DNA of 64,000 bases from contig DASVWH010000051.1 in assembly GCA_036389715.1 (NCBI GenBank), positions 1-64,000 on the forward strand, read 5' to 3'. This stretch comes from DASVWH01 sp036389715. Its GTDB lineage: Bacteria > Acidobacteriota > Blastocatellia > Pyrinomonadales > Pyrinomonadaceae. Positions within the stretch are counted from its first letter, which is position 1, and the number at the start of each line of letters is the position of its first letter. The position numbers and the translations under genes are program-made. Shown here one piece after another: positions 26,586 through 34,721 of this stretch. Below the pieces are notes generated by a model, which searched no databases, was not told where the DNA came from, and saw nothing but the letters and a program-made list of their open reading frames with translations.

Positions 26586-27443
26586 ATGAGCGCTGATGAA
26601 TCGCAGAGGCCGCCCGTCGCATTGACCATCGCCGGATTTGACCCGTCGGGCGGCGCTGGCGTAATCGCGGACATCAAGACCTTCACGGCCTTCGGTTGCT
26701 TTGCGACCGCCGCCGTCACTTCGCTGACATTTCAGAACACTTTGGGCGTCTTCGGCGCGACGCACCAGACGGCTCCGACCGTGCGCGCACAGGTCCTGCC
26801 GGTCCTTGAGGATTTCAGCGTGGCGTGTGCGAAGACGGGCATGCTGCCGACGCGAGAGATAATCATGGAGGTCGCGCGCCTGTTTCGCGAAGCCGAATTG
26901 CCCGCGCCGATAGTTGACCCGGTCGTCCGCTCGACCTCCGGCTATGACCTGATTGGCGATGAGGCGCTCGACGCCCTGGTCCGGGAGCTGATGCCGCTGG
27001 CCAGGCTGTTGACGCCGAATATCCCCGAGGCCGAGCGCATCACGGGCCTCAGCATTGAAGATGAAGACGGAATGCTCAGCGCCGCCCGCGCCCTGCGCGA
27101 GCTCGGAGCGCGCGCCGTGCTGCTCAAGGGCGGACACCTGAAGGCCAGTGTGCCGGGCGGAAAGCCGAAGGCGGAAAGCGTGTCGGCGGTTGACCTGCTG
27201 CTCGACGAGGAGGGGAAGGTGACGCTTTTTCGCGGCGAGTGGATTGAGAGCACTTCGACGCACGGCACGGGCTGCACGCTGGCGGCCGCGATTGCCGCTT
27301 GCACGGGCCGCGGGATGAGCCTCGAAAAATCAATCGAAGCCGCCAAGCGGTTCGTCACAGACGCCATCCGCCGCGCTCCCCGCCTCGGCAACGGACACGG
27401 CCCCATCAATCACAGTCTGAAAACAGTAATGAGTGATGAGTGA
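26586..27443 (+). CDS. thiD: Hydroxymethylpyrimidine/phosphomethylpyrimidine kinase
   Basis: A 285-aa ribokinase-fold enzyme that phosphorylates HMP and HMP-P to HMP-PP for ThiE. It shows AGFDPSGGAGVIADIKTF near 13, LTPNIPEAERITG near 139, and STHGTGCTLAAAIAAC near 222 with the anion-hole glycine and catalytic Cys of the family. Its last codons (VMSDE) and stop are made from the gatgagt-type heptamers of an inverted repeat that extends into the spacer, so the natural C-terminus may have been replaced by the repeat. Confidence 0.93.
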   Translation: MSADESQRPPVALTIAGFDPSGGAGVIADIKTFTAFGCFATAAVTSLTFQNTLGVFGATHQTAPTVRAQVLPVLEDFSVACAKTGMLPTREIIMEVARLFREAELPAPIVDPVVRSTSGYDLIGDEALDALVRELMPLARLLTPNIPEAERITGLSIEDEDGMLSAARALRELGARAVLLKGGHLKASVPGGKPKAESVSAVDLLLDEEGKVTLFRGEWIESTSTHGTGCTLAAAIAACTGRGMSLEKSIEAAKRFVTDAIRRAPRLGNGHGPINHSLKTVMSDE

Positions 27444-27495
27444 TGAGTAGAAACAGCGTTGTCTCGCTCATTACTCATCACTTATCGCTCATCGC
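27426..27495 (+). repeat. Heptamer-based inverted repeat overlapping the thiD stop codon
   Basis: Left arm, tandem gagtgat units from 27428 to 27450, includes the thiD TGA at 27441-27443. Right arm, 27467-27495, is an imperfect reverse complement (ctcattactcatcac...). It separates convergent thiD and the cyclophilin gene and may serve as a terminator for both. Confidence 0.7.
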
Positions 27496-27516
27496 TTCTT
27501 TATCATCACTTAATAA

Positions 27517-27999
27517 TTATTCGATTGTGACCTTTTGCATGACGACCTCTGAGACGGGTTTGTCGTTGGGGCCGGTTTTGGTTGTGGCGATGGCGTTGAC
27601 TACGTCCTGGCCTTCGGTGACGCGTCCGAAGATGGTATAGCTGGGCGGCAGCGGGTTATCCGCGTGCATGATGAAGAACTGCGAGCCGTTGGTGTTCGGG
27701 CCGCTGTTGGCCATCGCAACCGTCCCGGCCTTGTAGCCGCGCTTGTAGACTTCGGACGAAGGGTTAATCTCGTCCTTGAATTTCCCGCCCCAGGCGGACT
27801 CGCCGCCGTAGCCCATCCCCAGGGGATCGCCCCCCTGAATCATAAAGCCGTTGATGACGCGATGAAAGATGACGCCGTCGTAATAGCCGCGCTCGGCCAG
27901 GAGGCGGAAATTCTCGGTCGTCTTCGGCGCATCCTCCTCTAACAACTCGAAGCGGATAGTCCCATGATTCGTTTCAATAACTGCGGTCCGGTTTGCCAT
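27517..27999 (-). CDS. Cyclophilin-type peptidyl-prolyl cis-trans isomerase
   Basis: A 160-aa cytoplasmic cyclophilin catalysing proline isomerisation during protein folding. It contains the catalytic Arg segment FHRVINGFMIQGGDP near 45, the GSQFFIMHAD block near 103 and the FGRVTEGQDVV segment near 123, and covers the complete fold. No signal peptide is present. AGGAG lies 7 nt before the ATG (TAAAGGAGACGATATG). It probably forms a unit with the HAD phosphatase gene, which ends 10 nt upstream. Confidence 0.93.
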   Translation of the reverse strand: MANRTAVIETNHGTIRFELLEEDAPKTTENFRLLAERGYYDGVIFHRVINGFMIQGGDPLGMGYGGESAWGGKFKDEINPSSEVYKRGYKAGTVAMANSGPNTNGSQFFIMHADNPLPPSYTIFGRVTEGQDVVNAIATTKTGPNDKPVSEVVMQKVTIE

Positions 28000-28009
28000 A
28001 TCGTCTCCT

Positions 28010-28906
28010 TTAGACTCCCGTGCTGTTTTCTTTCGTTCCCAGAATAAAACGCTCGATGGCGACGGCCACGCCGTCCTCGTCGTTGGTCGCCGTCAGATGA
28101 AAGCCCGCCTTATCGCCTAGCAGCTCATGCAGGGCGGTCGAAGCATTGCCCATTACCACGCACGTCCCGGCGTAGCGCAGCATCTCCAGATCGTTGAAAT
28201 TGTCGCCGACGGCCATCACTTCTTCCGCCTGAAAGCCGTGCTCCTCGGCAGCCGCCCGGACGCCCTCGCCCTTCGAGACATCCGGGTGCAGGATGTCCAG
28301 CAGCGTGAAATCCAGCTTCGGGTAGACGGTGCTCAAAACCTTGACGCTCGCGCCAAGCTCGCGCGCCAGTTGTTCGCTGAGACGGCTCATCACGGCCACC
28401 TGGCCGGAGAAAGAGATGTGGACCGGCGCGTGGTCCAGGTAGTCTTCGAGAGACGGCACGCGGCGCACGGTCTCAACCGCTTCCTCGCCGTGAATCCGGC
28501 GCGACCAGGCGATGTACTTGGCCAGCGCATGATTATTCTCGCTGACATGATCGTAGAGCAGGAGCCCCGCGCCCTCCGGGTCGTCGCTGACGAGCGCGTC
28601 CGCCCCCTGGCTTTTCCCGACGCGCAGCACTTCCTGCGCAGCCTCTAAAGGCAGCAGCCGGACGGCCACGGTCTCAAGCGTGCGGGCGTGCTTCGTCAGC
28701 GCGCCGTTGTGCGAGATGACGGGCACGTCGAGCCCTAGTTGAAGGGCCAGCGGGCGCGCATCGCGGAAGCGGCGGCCCGTCACGACCGCGACGCGCACGC
28801 CGCTGGCACGCGCCGCCTGAATCGCCTGAAAATTGCGCTCCGTCAATTCTCCGCGCGAATTAAGCAGTGTCCCATCCAGGTCGAGCGCAAGCAGTCTTAC
28901 AGGCAT
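28010..28906 (-). CDS. Cof-type HAD-IIB phosphatase
   Basis: A 298-aa HAD-superfamily hydrolase. Motif I is LDLDGTLLN (nucleophile Asp9, acid/base Asp11), motif II VVTGRRFRDA, motif III the Lys in LHPDVSKGEGV and motif IV GDNFNDLEML; a large C2B cap lies between II and III. Such enzymes dephosphorylate sugar phosphates, FMN or pyridoxal phosphate; the substrate here cannot be assigned. A tight 10-nt gap to the cyclophilin gene suggests an operon. Confidence 0.9.
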   Translation of the reverse strand: MPVRLLALDLDGTLLNSRGELTERNFQAIQAARASGVRVAVVTGRRFRDARPLALQLGLDVPVISHNGALTKHARTLETVAVRLLPLEAAQEVLRVGKSQGADALVSDDPEGAGLLLYDHVSENNHALAKYIAWSRRIHGEEAVETVRRVPSLEDYLDHAPVHISFSGQVAVMSRLSEQLARELGASVKVLSTVYPKLDFTLLDILHPDVSKGEGVRAAAEEHGFQAEEVMAVGDNFNDLEMLRYAGTCVVMGNASTALHELLGDKAGFHLTATNDEDGVAVAIERFILGTKENSTGV

Positions 28907-29221
28907 AAGCCAAAGTTAAAAGGAAAAAGAGAAAAAGTAAAACTGCCGTGCCGGTTAAAGCCTCGTCGCCCGCCTGCTTTTAGCTTTCGTCGCTTTCCCT
29001 TTACCCTTATCCAGCGGGCGCAGGATGAGTGCTCCAACTGACTGAAATTCCGGTTGGAGGCGGGTATGATAGAGCCTTGAGGAGGGCTGGCGAAAGGGGC
29101 TCCGAGTCGGGCGGCGCGGGCCTGCCGCGGAAGACCGGGGCCCGGCTCAAGGCTCCCGGCTGAGGCATCAAGCCCAGTGTTTGCTATTACTTAACGCTTA
29201 CAAAGGGACGGGTCGAAACTG
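28907..29221. other. Divergent intergenic region with a purine/pyrimidine inverted repeat
   Basis: A 315-bp spacer. An A/G-rich tract (28916-28942) faces a T/C-rich tract (28977-29008) as an imperfect inverted repeat. TATGAT at 29065-29070 with CTGAAA 17 bp upstream is a weak promoter candidate for the threonine synthase gene. A GC-rich stretch with two copies of cccggct follows at 29150-29165. No coding signal. Confidence 0.5.
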
Positions 29222-30400
29222 ATGAACGTGACACACCTGGAATGCGGCGCGTGCGGTTTGGAGCACGAGGCACGACGCTTGCAAAATCTCTGCGTGCGCT
29301 GCGGCAAGCCCCTGTTGGTGCGCTACGATTTGGGGCGGGCGGCGCGCAGTTTGACAAAGGAATCATTGCGCGGGCGGGGAGCGAATCTCTGGCGTTACAG
29401 GGAAGTGCTCCCCGTCGAGCGCGAGGAAAATGTGGTCTCGCTCGGCGAGGGCTGGACGCCTTTGCTGCCAGCGCCGCATCTGGGCCGGGCGCTCGGCCTC
29501 TCTCGCCTTTACATCAAGGACGAGGGGCAGAATCCGACGCAGAGCTTCAAGGCGCGCGGGATGACGGCGGCCGTTTCGATGGCTAAGGAGTTGGGCGTGC
29601 GTAAGCTGGCCGTGCCGTCGGCCGGTAACGCCGCCGGAGCACTCGCGGCATATGCGGCGCGCGCCGGGCTCGAAGCCTTCATCTTCATGCCGCTCGATAC
29701 GCCCCGCGCCAACGTCGTCGAGTGTGAGCAGACGGGCGCTCACGTGACGCTCATTGACGGGCTGATTACGGACTGCGGCGCTGAAGTCGCGCGGCGCAAG
29801 GACGCGGAGGGCTGGTTCGATGTCTCGACCTTGAAAGAGCCTTATCGCATCGAAGGCAAGAAGACGCTCGGCTATGAGCTGGCCGAGCAACTCGATTGGA
29901 AGCTGCCCGACATCATCATCTATCCGACGGGCGGCGGGACGGGCCTAATCGGTATGTGGAAGGCATTCGACGAGATGGAAGAACTCGGATGGATCGGGGC
30001 CAAGCGCCCGCGGATGGTCACGGTGCAGGCGAGCGGGTGCGCGCCCATCGTCCGCGCGTTTGCGGAAGGGAAGCGCTTTGCCGACGAGTTTCCGAACGCC
30101 GCGACGACCGCTTCGGGCCTGCGCGTGCCGCGTGCCATCGGAGACTTCCTCATCCTCGATGCGCTGCGTGCCTCGGGCGGCACGGCCTTGAGCGTCACGG
30201 ATGAAGAGCTGGTGGCCGCGACCGGCGAGATCGGCGCCAGCGAGGGGCTCTTCTGTGCGCCCGAAGGGGCGGCCTGCCTGCCCGCGCTGCGAAAGCTGCT
30301 GGACGCCGGACAGGTCGAGCCGGACGAGACCGTCGTGCTCTTCAACACGGGCGCGGGCGTGAAATACCTGGAGAGCTTTTCATCCTCAATGGAAGAGTAG
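29222..30400 (+). CDS. thrC: Threonine synthase
   Basis: A 392-aa PLP enzyme of fold type II that converts O-phosphohomoserine to threonine. The N-terminus carries a zinc-ribbon-like set of Cys8-x2-Cys11 and Cys24-x2-Cys27, present in one class of bacterial and archaeal threonine synthases. The PLP lysine is Lys110 in NPTQSFKARGM, followed by AVPSAGNAAGALAAYAARAG. The phosphate-binding loop is YPTGGGTGLIG near 239. The related enzymes threonine dehydratase and cysteate synthase share the fold; the zinc-ribbon and length favour ThrC. Transcribed alone from an upstream region with only a weak promoter. Confidence 0.88.
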   Translation: MNVTHLECGACGLEHEARRLQNLCVRCGKPLLVRYDLGRAARSLTKESLRGRGANLWRYREVLPVEREENVVSLGEGWTPLLPAPHLGRALGLSRLYIKDEGQNPTQSFKARGMTAAVSMAKELGVRKLAVPSAGNAAGALAAYAARAGLEAFIFMPLDTPRANVVECEQTGAHVTLIDGLITDCGAEVARRKDAEGWFDVSTLKEPYRIEGKKTLGYELAEQLDWKLPDIIIYPTGGGTGLIGMWKAFDEMEELGWIGAKRPRMVTVQASGCAPIVRAFAEGKRFADEFPNAATTASGLRVPRAIGDFLILDALRASGGTALSVTDEELVAATGEIGASEGLFCAPEGAACLPALRKLLDAGQVEPDETVVLFNTGAGVKYLESFSSSMEE

Positions 30401-30426
30401 TCGGAGTTTTGAGTTGACGGTTTTGA

Positions 30427-30498
30427 GTTCGGAGTTTCGGGCGCAGGGCGTCCGGATTAGCCGACCTCGCGTTAACTGCAAAGTCCGAAACTCTGAAC
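30427..30498 (+). repeat. Inverted repeat between thrC and the TPR gene
   Basis: Arms 30427-30440 and 30485-30498 match at 13 of 14 positions (gttcggagtttcgg against its reverse complement). The left arm is preceded by repeated ttttgagtt words. A plausible transcription stop after thrC. Confidence 0.6.
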
Positions 30499-30525
30499 CG
30501 GGACAGTAATTGCGGAGGAAGTTTG

Positions 30526-31818
30526 ATGATGAAGGGTCAAAGGCGGATGCGCTGGCTGGCGTTGGTGCTGGTGCTGGCCACGGGCGGCGCTTGTTTCGGG
30601 CAGGCGGCGGAGAAGGCGCAGGCGGGCGGATTCGACCGAGCGCGTTTCGAGCAGCTGCGAGCGGAAGGCTTCGAGTCGCTCTACAATCTGGACTATGAAG
30701 CGGCGCGCCGCAGCTTCAGGGAGATCGCGCGACTCTTCCCGGATCATCCGGCGGGGCCGCAGTTTCTGGCCGCGACGCTCTGGGCGCAGACCCTGAACGA
30801 ATCGCGCCGCCTGCAATCCTCGCTCTACAACACGGAGTCCTTTTACGAGCAGAAGGACGATCAGGTTGACCCGCGCATCGTCGAGCAGTTTCGCGGCCTG
30901 ACGCGGCAGGCGGCGCTGCTGGCCAAGGCGCGGCTCAAGCGCGACCCGCGCGACACGGAAGCGCTCTACTTCCTCGGCGCGACGGAAGGCTTAAAGGCCG
31001 CGTTTGCCACCGCCGTTCAGCGCAGCTTCATGTCGGCCCTCGGCGACGGCTCAAGCAGCGTCGACCGTCACCGCGAAGTGATTAAGCTCGACCCCTCCTT
31101 TCACGACGCGGAGCTGACCATCGGGCTTTACGATTACGTCGTCGGAACTCTGCCCGCGCCGGTCAAGCTGCTGGCGAGCATGGTCGGGACGCGCGGCTCG
31201 AAGAAGCGCGGGCTGCTGACGCTTCAGCGCGTGGCGAGCGAGGGGCGCTGGGCGCGCGATGACGCGAAGGCGCTCTTGATCGTGCTGCTCAAGCGCGAGC
31301 GAAGGTGGGAAGACGCCCTCGCCATCTCGCGCGAGCTGGCGGCGAAATACCCGCGCAACTACCTCTTCAAGCTCGAAGCCGCGGACGCCCTCGTTGCGAT
31401 AGCCGCCGCCGAGCGGCAGGCGGGCAGAAGCGCCGGGACGACCAGCGCCGAGCGCGAAGCCCTGGCGCTCTACGACTCGCTGCTCCGCGACCGCACGGCG
31501 CGCGAGGCCGCCGGACGCTCGCTCGACCTGGTCCATTTCCGCTACGGACAGGCCCTGCTCGCGGCGGGCCAGCCGGAAAATGCGGCGAAGGAATTTCTGG
31601 CTTGTGCCGGACTGGCGGGCGCTGAGCCGGGCCTCGTGACGATGGCGCACTTAAACGCCGCTCGCTCACTGGACCTCGCGGGGCGCAGGAGCGAGGCGCT
31701 GGCCGAGTATCGCATCGTGCTCTCGCGGCCCAACGTCGAGGACGCACATGACGGAGCCAAGCAGGGCCTGCGCGAACCGTATCAGTTGAAGATTAACGGG
31801 AAGAGCATTTCGGAATGA
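30526..31818 (+). CDS. Exported TPR protein of unknown function
   Basis: A 430-aa protein with a signal peptide (RMRWLALVLVLATGGACFG, cleavage near residue 24). The mature part is helical and repetitive: GFESLYNLDYEAARRSFREI, ALLAKARLKRDPRDTEALYF and YPRNYLFKLEAADALVAIAA are TPR-like. GGAGG at 30514-30518 is 7 nt before the ATG at 30526, which decides the start among three adjacent candidates (TTG 30523, ATG 30526, ATG 30529). It overlaps the next gene by 4 bases (ATGA), so its product is made together with the phosphatase-like protein and may act with it. Periplasmic location is inferred. Confidence 0.82.
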   Translation: MMKGQRRMRWLALVLVLATGGACFGQAAEKAQAGGFDRARFEQLRAEGFESLYNLDYEAARRSFREIARLFPDHPAGPQFLAATLWAQTLNESRRLQSSLYNTESFYEQKDDQVDPRIVEQFRGLTRQAALLAKARLKRDPRDTEALYFLGATEGLKAAFATAVQRSFMSALGDGSSSVDRHREVIKLDPSFHDAELTIGLYDYVVGTLPAPVKLLASMVGTRGSKKRGLLTLQRVASEGRWARDDAKALLIVLLKRERRWEDALAISRELAAKYPRNYLFKLEAADALVAIAAAERQAGRSAGTTSAEREALALYDSLLRDRTAREAAGRSLDLVHFRYGQALLAAGQPENAAKEFLACAGLAGAEPGLVTMAHLNAARSLDLAGRRSEALAEYRIVLSRPNVEDAHDGAKQGLREPYQLKINGKSISE

Positions 31819-33101
31819 AACAAGACGGGAAGGACAAAATGGAAAAAGCCGGGGAGACCAGACCGCGCCGCCTGCTGTTGTGCCTCGACGGCGTGCCGCA
31901 TGAAGTGATGAGCAGGGCGAAGGGGCGCGGGATGTTCGACAATTTCGGCGCACCCGCGCGCCTGCTCTCGCCCTTTCCGACGATGACGAACGTGGCGCTT
32001 TCGAGAATGCTCGGGGCGACCGCGCCGCTCGGTTACGAGAGCCTCTATTTCGACAGGTGCGCACAGGAATTGCGCGGCGGCGTGCGCAAGTACATAGGCT
32101 TTCGGACGCCGGACAAAGCTCCTTCGTCTTACATGGACGAGCTTGATTACCAGGAGCCGCTGCCCTTCGAGTTCCTGGTTTACGTCGCGCCCGAAACTAT
32201 CTGGCGGGCGGACATGAAGCGCTTCCGCGAACGCTTTCGCGCCGCGCCGCAACGCCGCGACTTCTTCGCTTTCCTCAAAGGCACGGACGGGCTGATGCAC
32301 ATCCGCGGCCCGGAGCGTCTTTCGGTCGCGCTCCAATCGCTCGACAAAATCCTGACGGAGATACAGGCCACCTGCGGCCGGGAGACGGAAATCGTGCTCT
32401 TCTCGGATCACGGCATGAACCTGGAAGAGAACCGGCGCGTCAACCTGCAAACGCATCTTGGCCGCAACGGCTACACCGTCACGGACCGCCTGCGCGGGCG
32501 TGACCGCAAAAGCGTCGCTATCCCGGCGTTTGGCCTCTGCGGTTACGCCGCGCTCTACTGCACGGATGAAGAGGCCGCATCACTGGTCGCCGACGCGCTC
32601 GTTAATCTCGAAGGCGTTGATTTCTCGCTGCACCGCGACGGGGCGGCGGCCGTGATGGTCAAGAGTGCGCGCGGCGCGGCCCGCATCGAGAGGCGCGAAG
32701 ATGAGACCGGCACGGCCTATCGCTATCAACAGTTGACGGGCGACCCGCTGCAACTCGCCGCGGTCAGCGATAGACTGAGGGCGGAGGCGGCGATGGACGA
32801 GTCCGGCTTCGCCGGTGACAGTGCCTGGTACGCGCTGACCGCCGGGCACATCTACCCTGATGCGCTGGCGAATCTCTTCCTCTCGCTGCACGCGCCGCGC
32901 GTCGGGCACACGGCGGACGTGCTCGTCAGCCTGCACGACGGCTACTATTACGGCTCGTCCGTCTTCAGCCGCCTCGCGCGCCTCGCCGCCACACACGGTA
33001 ACGCCCTGCGCCCGAGCTCCAACGCTTTCCTGATGAGTACGCACCGCGCGATTCCAGAGTATGTGCGCGCGGACGAGGCGCGCCCGATCTTGAAAGGCTG
33101 A
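31815..33101 (+). CDS. Alkaline-phosphatase-superfamily hydrolase (nucleotide pyrophosphatase-like)
   Basis: A 428-aa protein with the metal-site pattern of the superfamily: LCLDGVP (Asp25), a candidate nucleophile Thr56 in SPFPTMTN, GTDGLMHI near 155 (Asp and His) and LFSDHGMN near 195 (Asp-His pair). These are the two-zinc ligands and nucleophile of phosphodiesterases and phosphomutases such as NPP. No signal peptide is present, although the coupled TPR protein is exported. The substrate is unknown. The ATG overlaps the preceding stop by 4 bases. Confidence 0.82.
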   Translation: MKQDGKDKMEKAGETRPRRLLLCLDGVPHEVMSRAKGRGMFDNFGAPARLLSPFPTMTNVALSRMLGATAPLGYESLYFDRCAQELRGGVRKYIGFRTPDKAPSSYMDELDYQEPLPFEFLVYVAPETIWRADMKRFRERFRAAPQRRDFFAFLKGTDGLMHIRGPERLSVALQSLDKILTEIQATCGRETEIVLFSDHGMNLEENRRVNLQTHLGRNGYTVTDRLRGRDRKSVAIPAFGLCGYAALYCTDEEAASLVADALVNLEGVDFSLHRDGAAAVMVKSARGAARIERREDETGTAYRYQQLTGDPLQLAAVSDRLRAEAAMDESGFAGDSAWYALTAGHIYPDALANLFLSLHAPRVGHTADVLVSLHDGYYYGSSVFSRLARLAATHGNALRPSSNAFLMSTHRAIPEYVRADEARPILKG

Positions 33102-33108
33102 GCCGTAG

Positions 33109-33144
33109 TGAAGAGAGGAATGAAGAGAGGAATGAAGAGAGGAA
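33109..33144 (+). repeat. Three perfect 12-bp tandem repeats carrying ribosome-binding site and start codon
   Basis: Unit tgaagagaggaa at 33109-33120, 33121-33132 and 33133-33144. Each junction creates an in-frame ATG (33120, 33132, 33144) with AGAGGA immediately before it, so the gene has several equivalent starts. Confidence 0.9.
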
Positions 33145-33692
33145 TGAAGGGCGCTAGGCTGTCCTCCATGTTCCGGTCGAGCGCGCTCGCCGTGACGCTG
33201 CTGCTGATTTTAAGCGCGACGGCCTTCGCACAGTCCGGCTCCGATGCCTGTCATGTTTACCTGCTCGACGTGAAGAAAGCGCAGCAGGCATTCGAGGCCC
33301 TGGCAGACGCCGACGCTTCGCCGGAAGCAGAGGCCAGGGCTCGGCAGGCGGGGCAGCAAATCCTCGGCGAGTTCTCAACGGTCGTCGGCGAAGAAGAGTT
33401 GACGACGAAAACCTATCCCTTCCCCGGCAGCAAATTGATAGTCACGGCGAGCCTGTTTTATACGGACGAATCAATGGCGTCAAAGAGCGGCGCGGATTCC
33501 GTGCAGCTCGGCCTCGTCGTCTCGCTGCGGGCCGAGAAGAACGCCCTCAACGCGAAGGATAACGCCGTCGCCGAAGTGCCCTTAAACCGGAATCCGGATG
33601 TCGTCCGGGTGAAGAAATTCATGGAAGTCGGCGGCCGTCTCTACCTCATCGGCATTGAGTGTAATCTGGGCGGCCGGTCGCAGTCGAAATAG
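33120..33692 (+). CDS. Secreted protein of unknown function with tandem start sites
   Basis: About 190 aa. The N-terminus MKRGMKRGMKRGMKG is produced by a 12-bp tandem repeat. A signal peptide follows (FRSSALAVTLLLILSATAFA), with cleavage before QSGSDACHVY. The mature domain (~155 aa) has alternating strands (KLIVTASLFYTDESMA, DSVQLGLVVSLRAEKNA) and an ending VGGRLYLIGIECNLGG; no family is recognised. ATGs at 33120, 33132, 33144 and 33168 and a GTG at 33108 are in frame. It lies 18 nt after the phosphatase-like gene, so probably belongs to the same operon. Confidence 0.75.
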   Translation: MKRGMKRGMKGARLSSMFRSSALAVTLLLILSATAFAQSGSDACHVYLLDVKKAQQAFEALADADASPEAEARARQAGQQILGEFSTVVGEEELTTKTYPFPGSKLIVTASLFYTDESMASKSGADSVQLGLVVSLRAEKNALNAKDNAVAEVPLNRNPDVVRVKKFMEVGGRLYLIGIECNLGGRSQSK

Positions 33693-33760
33693 TCCGCGGC
33701 CCTCATAGACCGCGGCCCTCCTCTTGACTCTTTGCACGCGCAGCACGTAAAAAGCTAGGC

Positions 33761-34585
33761 ATGATGAGTGCTGCCCAGCCCTTTGAGACGGGGACGCCCG
33801 CGGTCGAAACCTTCGAGCTGGTTCGCCGGTTCGGGAGCTTTGCCGCCGTTGACCAGATCAACCTGCACGTCGAGCGCGGCCGTTTCTTCGGCTTTCTCGG
33901 CCCGAATGGTGCGGGCAAATCCACTACCATCAAGATGTTGACGGGACTACTCGCGCCGACCTCGGGCGAGATTCGCGTGCTCGGCCGCGACATCCAGCGC
34001 GAGCCCCTCGAAGTCAAACGCAGGATCGGCGTCGTCCCCGAAGACCTCAATCTGTTCGAGCGTTTGACGGGCGCGGAGATGCTCTCCTTCACGGGGCGGA
34101 TGTACGGCCTGGAACCGGCGGAGACGGCCGAGCGGGCGCAGGAATTGCTGGCGCTGATGGAGCTTGAAGACGAGCCGAAAAAGCTGGTCGTCGAATATTC
34201 GCACGGGATGAAGAAGAAGCTCTCGCTGGCCTGCGCGCTGATTCATCGCCCCGAAATTCTCTTTCTGGACGAGCCGTTCGAGGGCGTGGACGCCATCGCC
34301 TCGCGCACGCTCAAAGACCTGCTCTCCAGGCTGACGGAGCGCGGGCTGACCGTTTTTCTCACCTCGCACGTCCTGGAAATAGTCGAACGGCTCTGCACCG
34401 ACATCGCCATCATCTCTCAGGGCAAGCTGGTCGCCGCGGGCTCACTGGACCAACTGCGGCGCGGCATTCGTGTCGCGGGCGACGGCCGGGAGGCGAGCGC
34501 CCCGCTGTCGCTCGAAGACTACTTCATAGAGGTCATCGGCGGCGCGCGCCACACCAGCGACGACGTTCTACAATGGCTGGCCTGA
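33761..34585 (+). CDS. ABC transporter ATP-binding protein without adjacent permease
   Basis: A 274-aa ABC ATPase of the ABC-2/DrrA-like (CcmA/NatA) group: Walker A GPNGAGKSTTIKM near 48, Q-loop replaced by VVPEDLNLFERLT, signature VEYSHGMKKKLSLACAL near 145, Walker B ILFLDEPFEGVD near 168 and switch His in LTSHVLEI. This type normally pairs with an ABC-2 permease for drug, lipid or peptide export. No permease gene is next to it: the following gene encodes a soluble toroid-like protein. It may work with the proteins that follow or with a distant permease. Confidence 0.85.
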   Translation: MMSAAQPFETGTPAVETFELVRRFGSFAAVDQINLHVERGRFFGFLGPNGAGKSTTIKMLTGLLAPTSGEIRVLGRDIQREPLEVKRRIGVVPEDLNLFERLTGAEMLSFTGRMYGLEPAETAERAQELLALMELEDEPKKLVVEYSHGMKKKLSLACALIHRPEILFLDEPFEGVDAIASRTLKDLLSRLTERGLTVFLTSHVLEIVERLCTDIAIISQGKLVAAGSLDQLRRGIRVAGDGREASAPLSLEDYFIEVIGGARHTSDDVLQWLA

Positions 34586-34721
34586 CGGCTTTCGTGCGGT
34601 CAGGGACCGGGCCGGACCGGGATTGAAACATCAGGAGCACATCGGCGGAGATCGCTTCGTCGCCGGAAAAGCGCACTGACCTTGAGACGGCCTGCGCGGG
34701 CTGTGTCTCGGAAGATAACCC

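Noticed and set aside
29065..29221. Possible riboswitch or attenuator before threonine synthase
   Set aside because: The spacer is GC-rich and could fold, but no known element pattern or leader peptide rich in Thr/Ile codons is visible.
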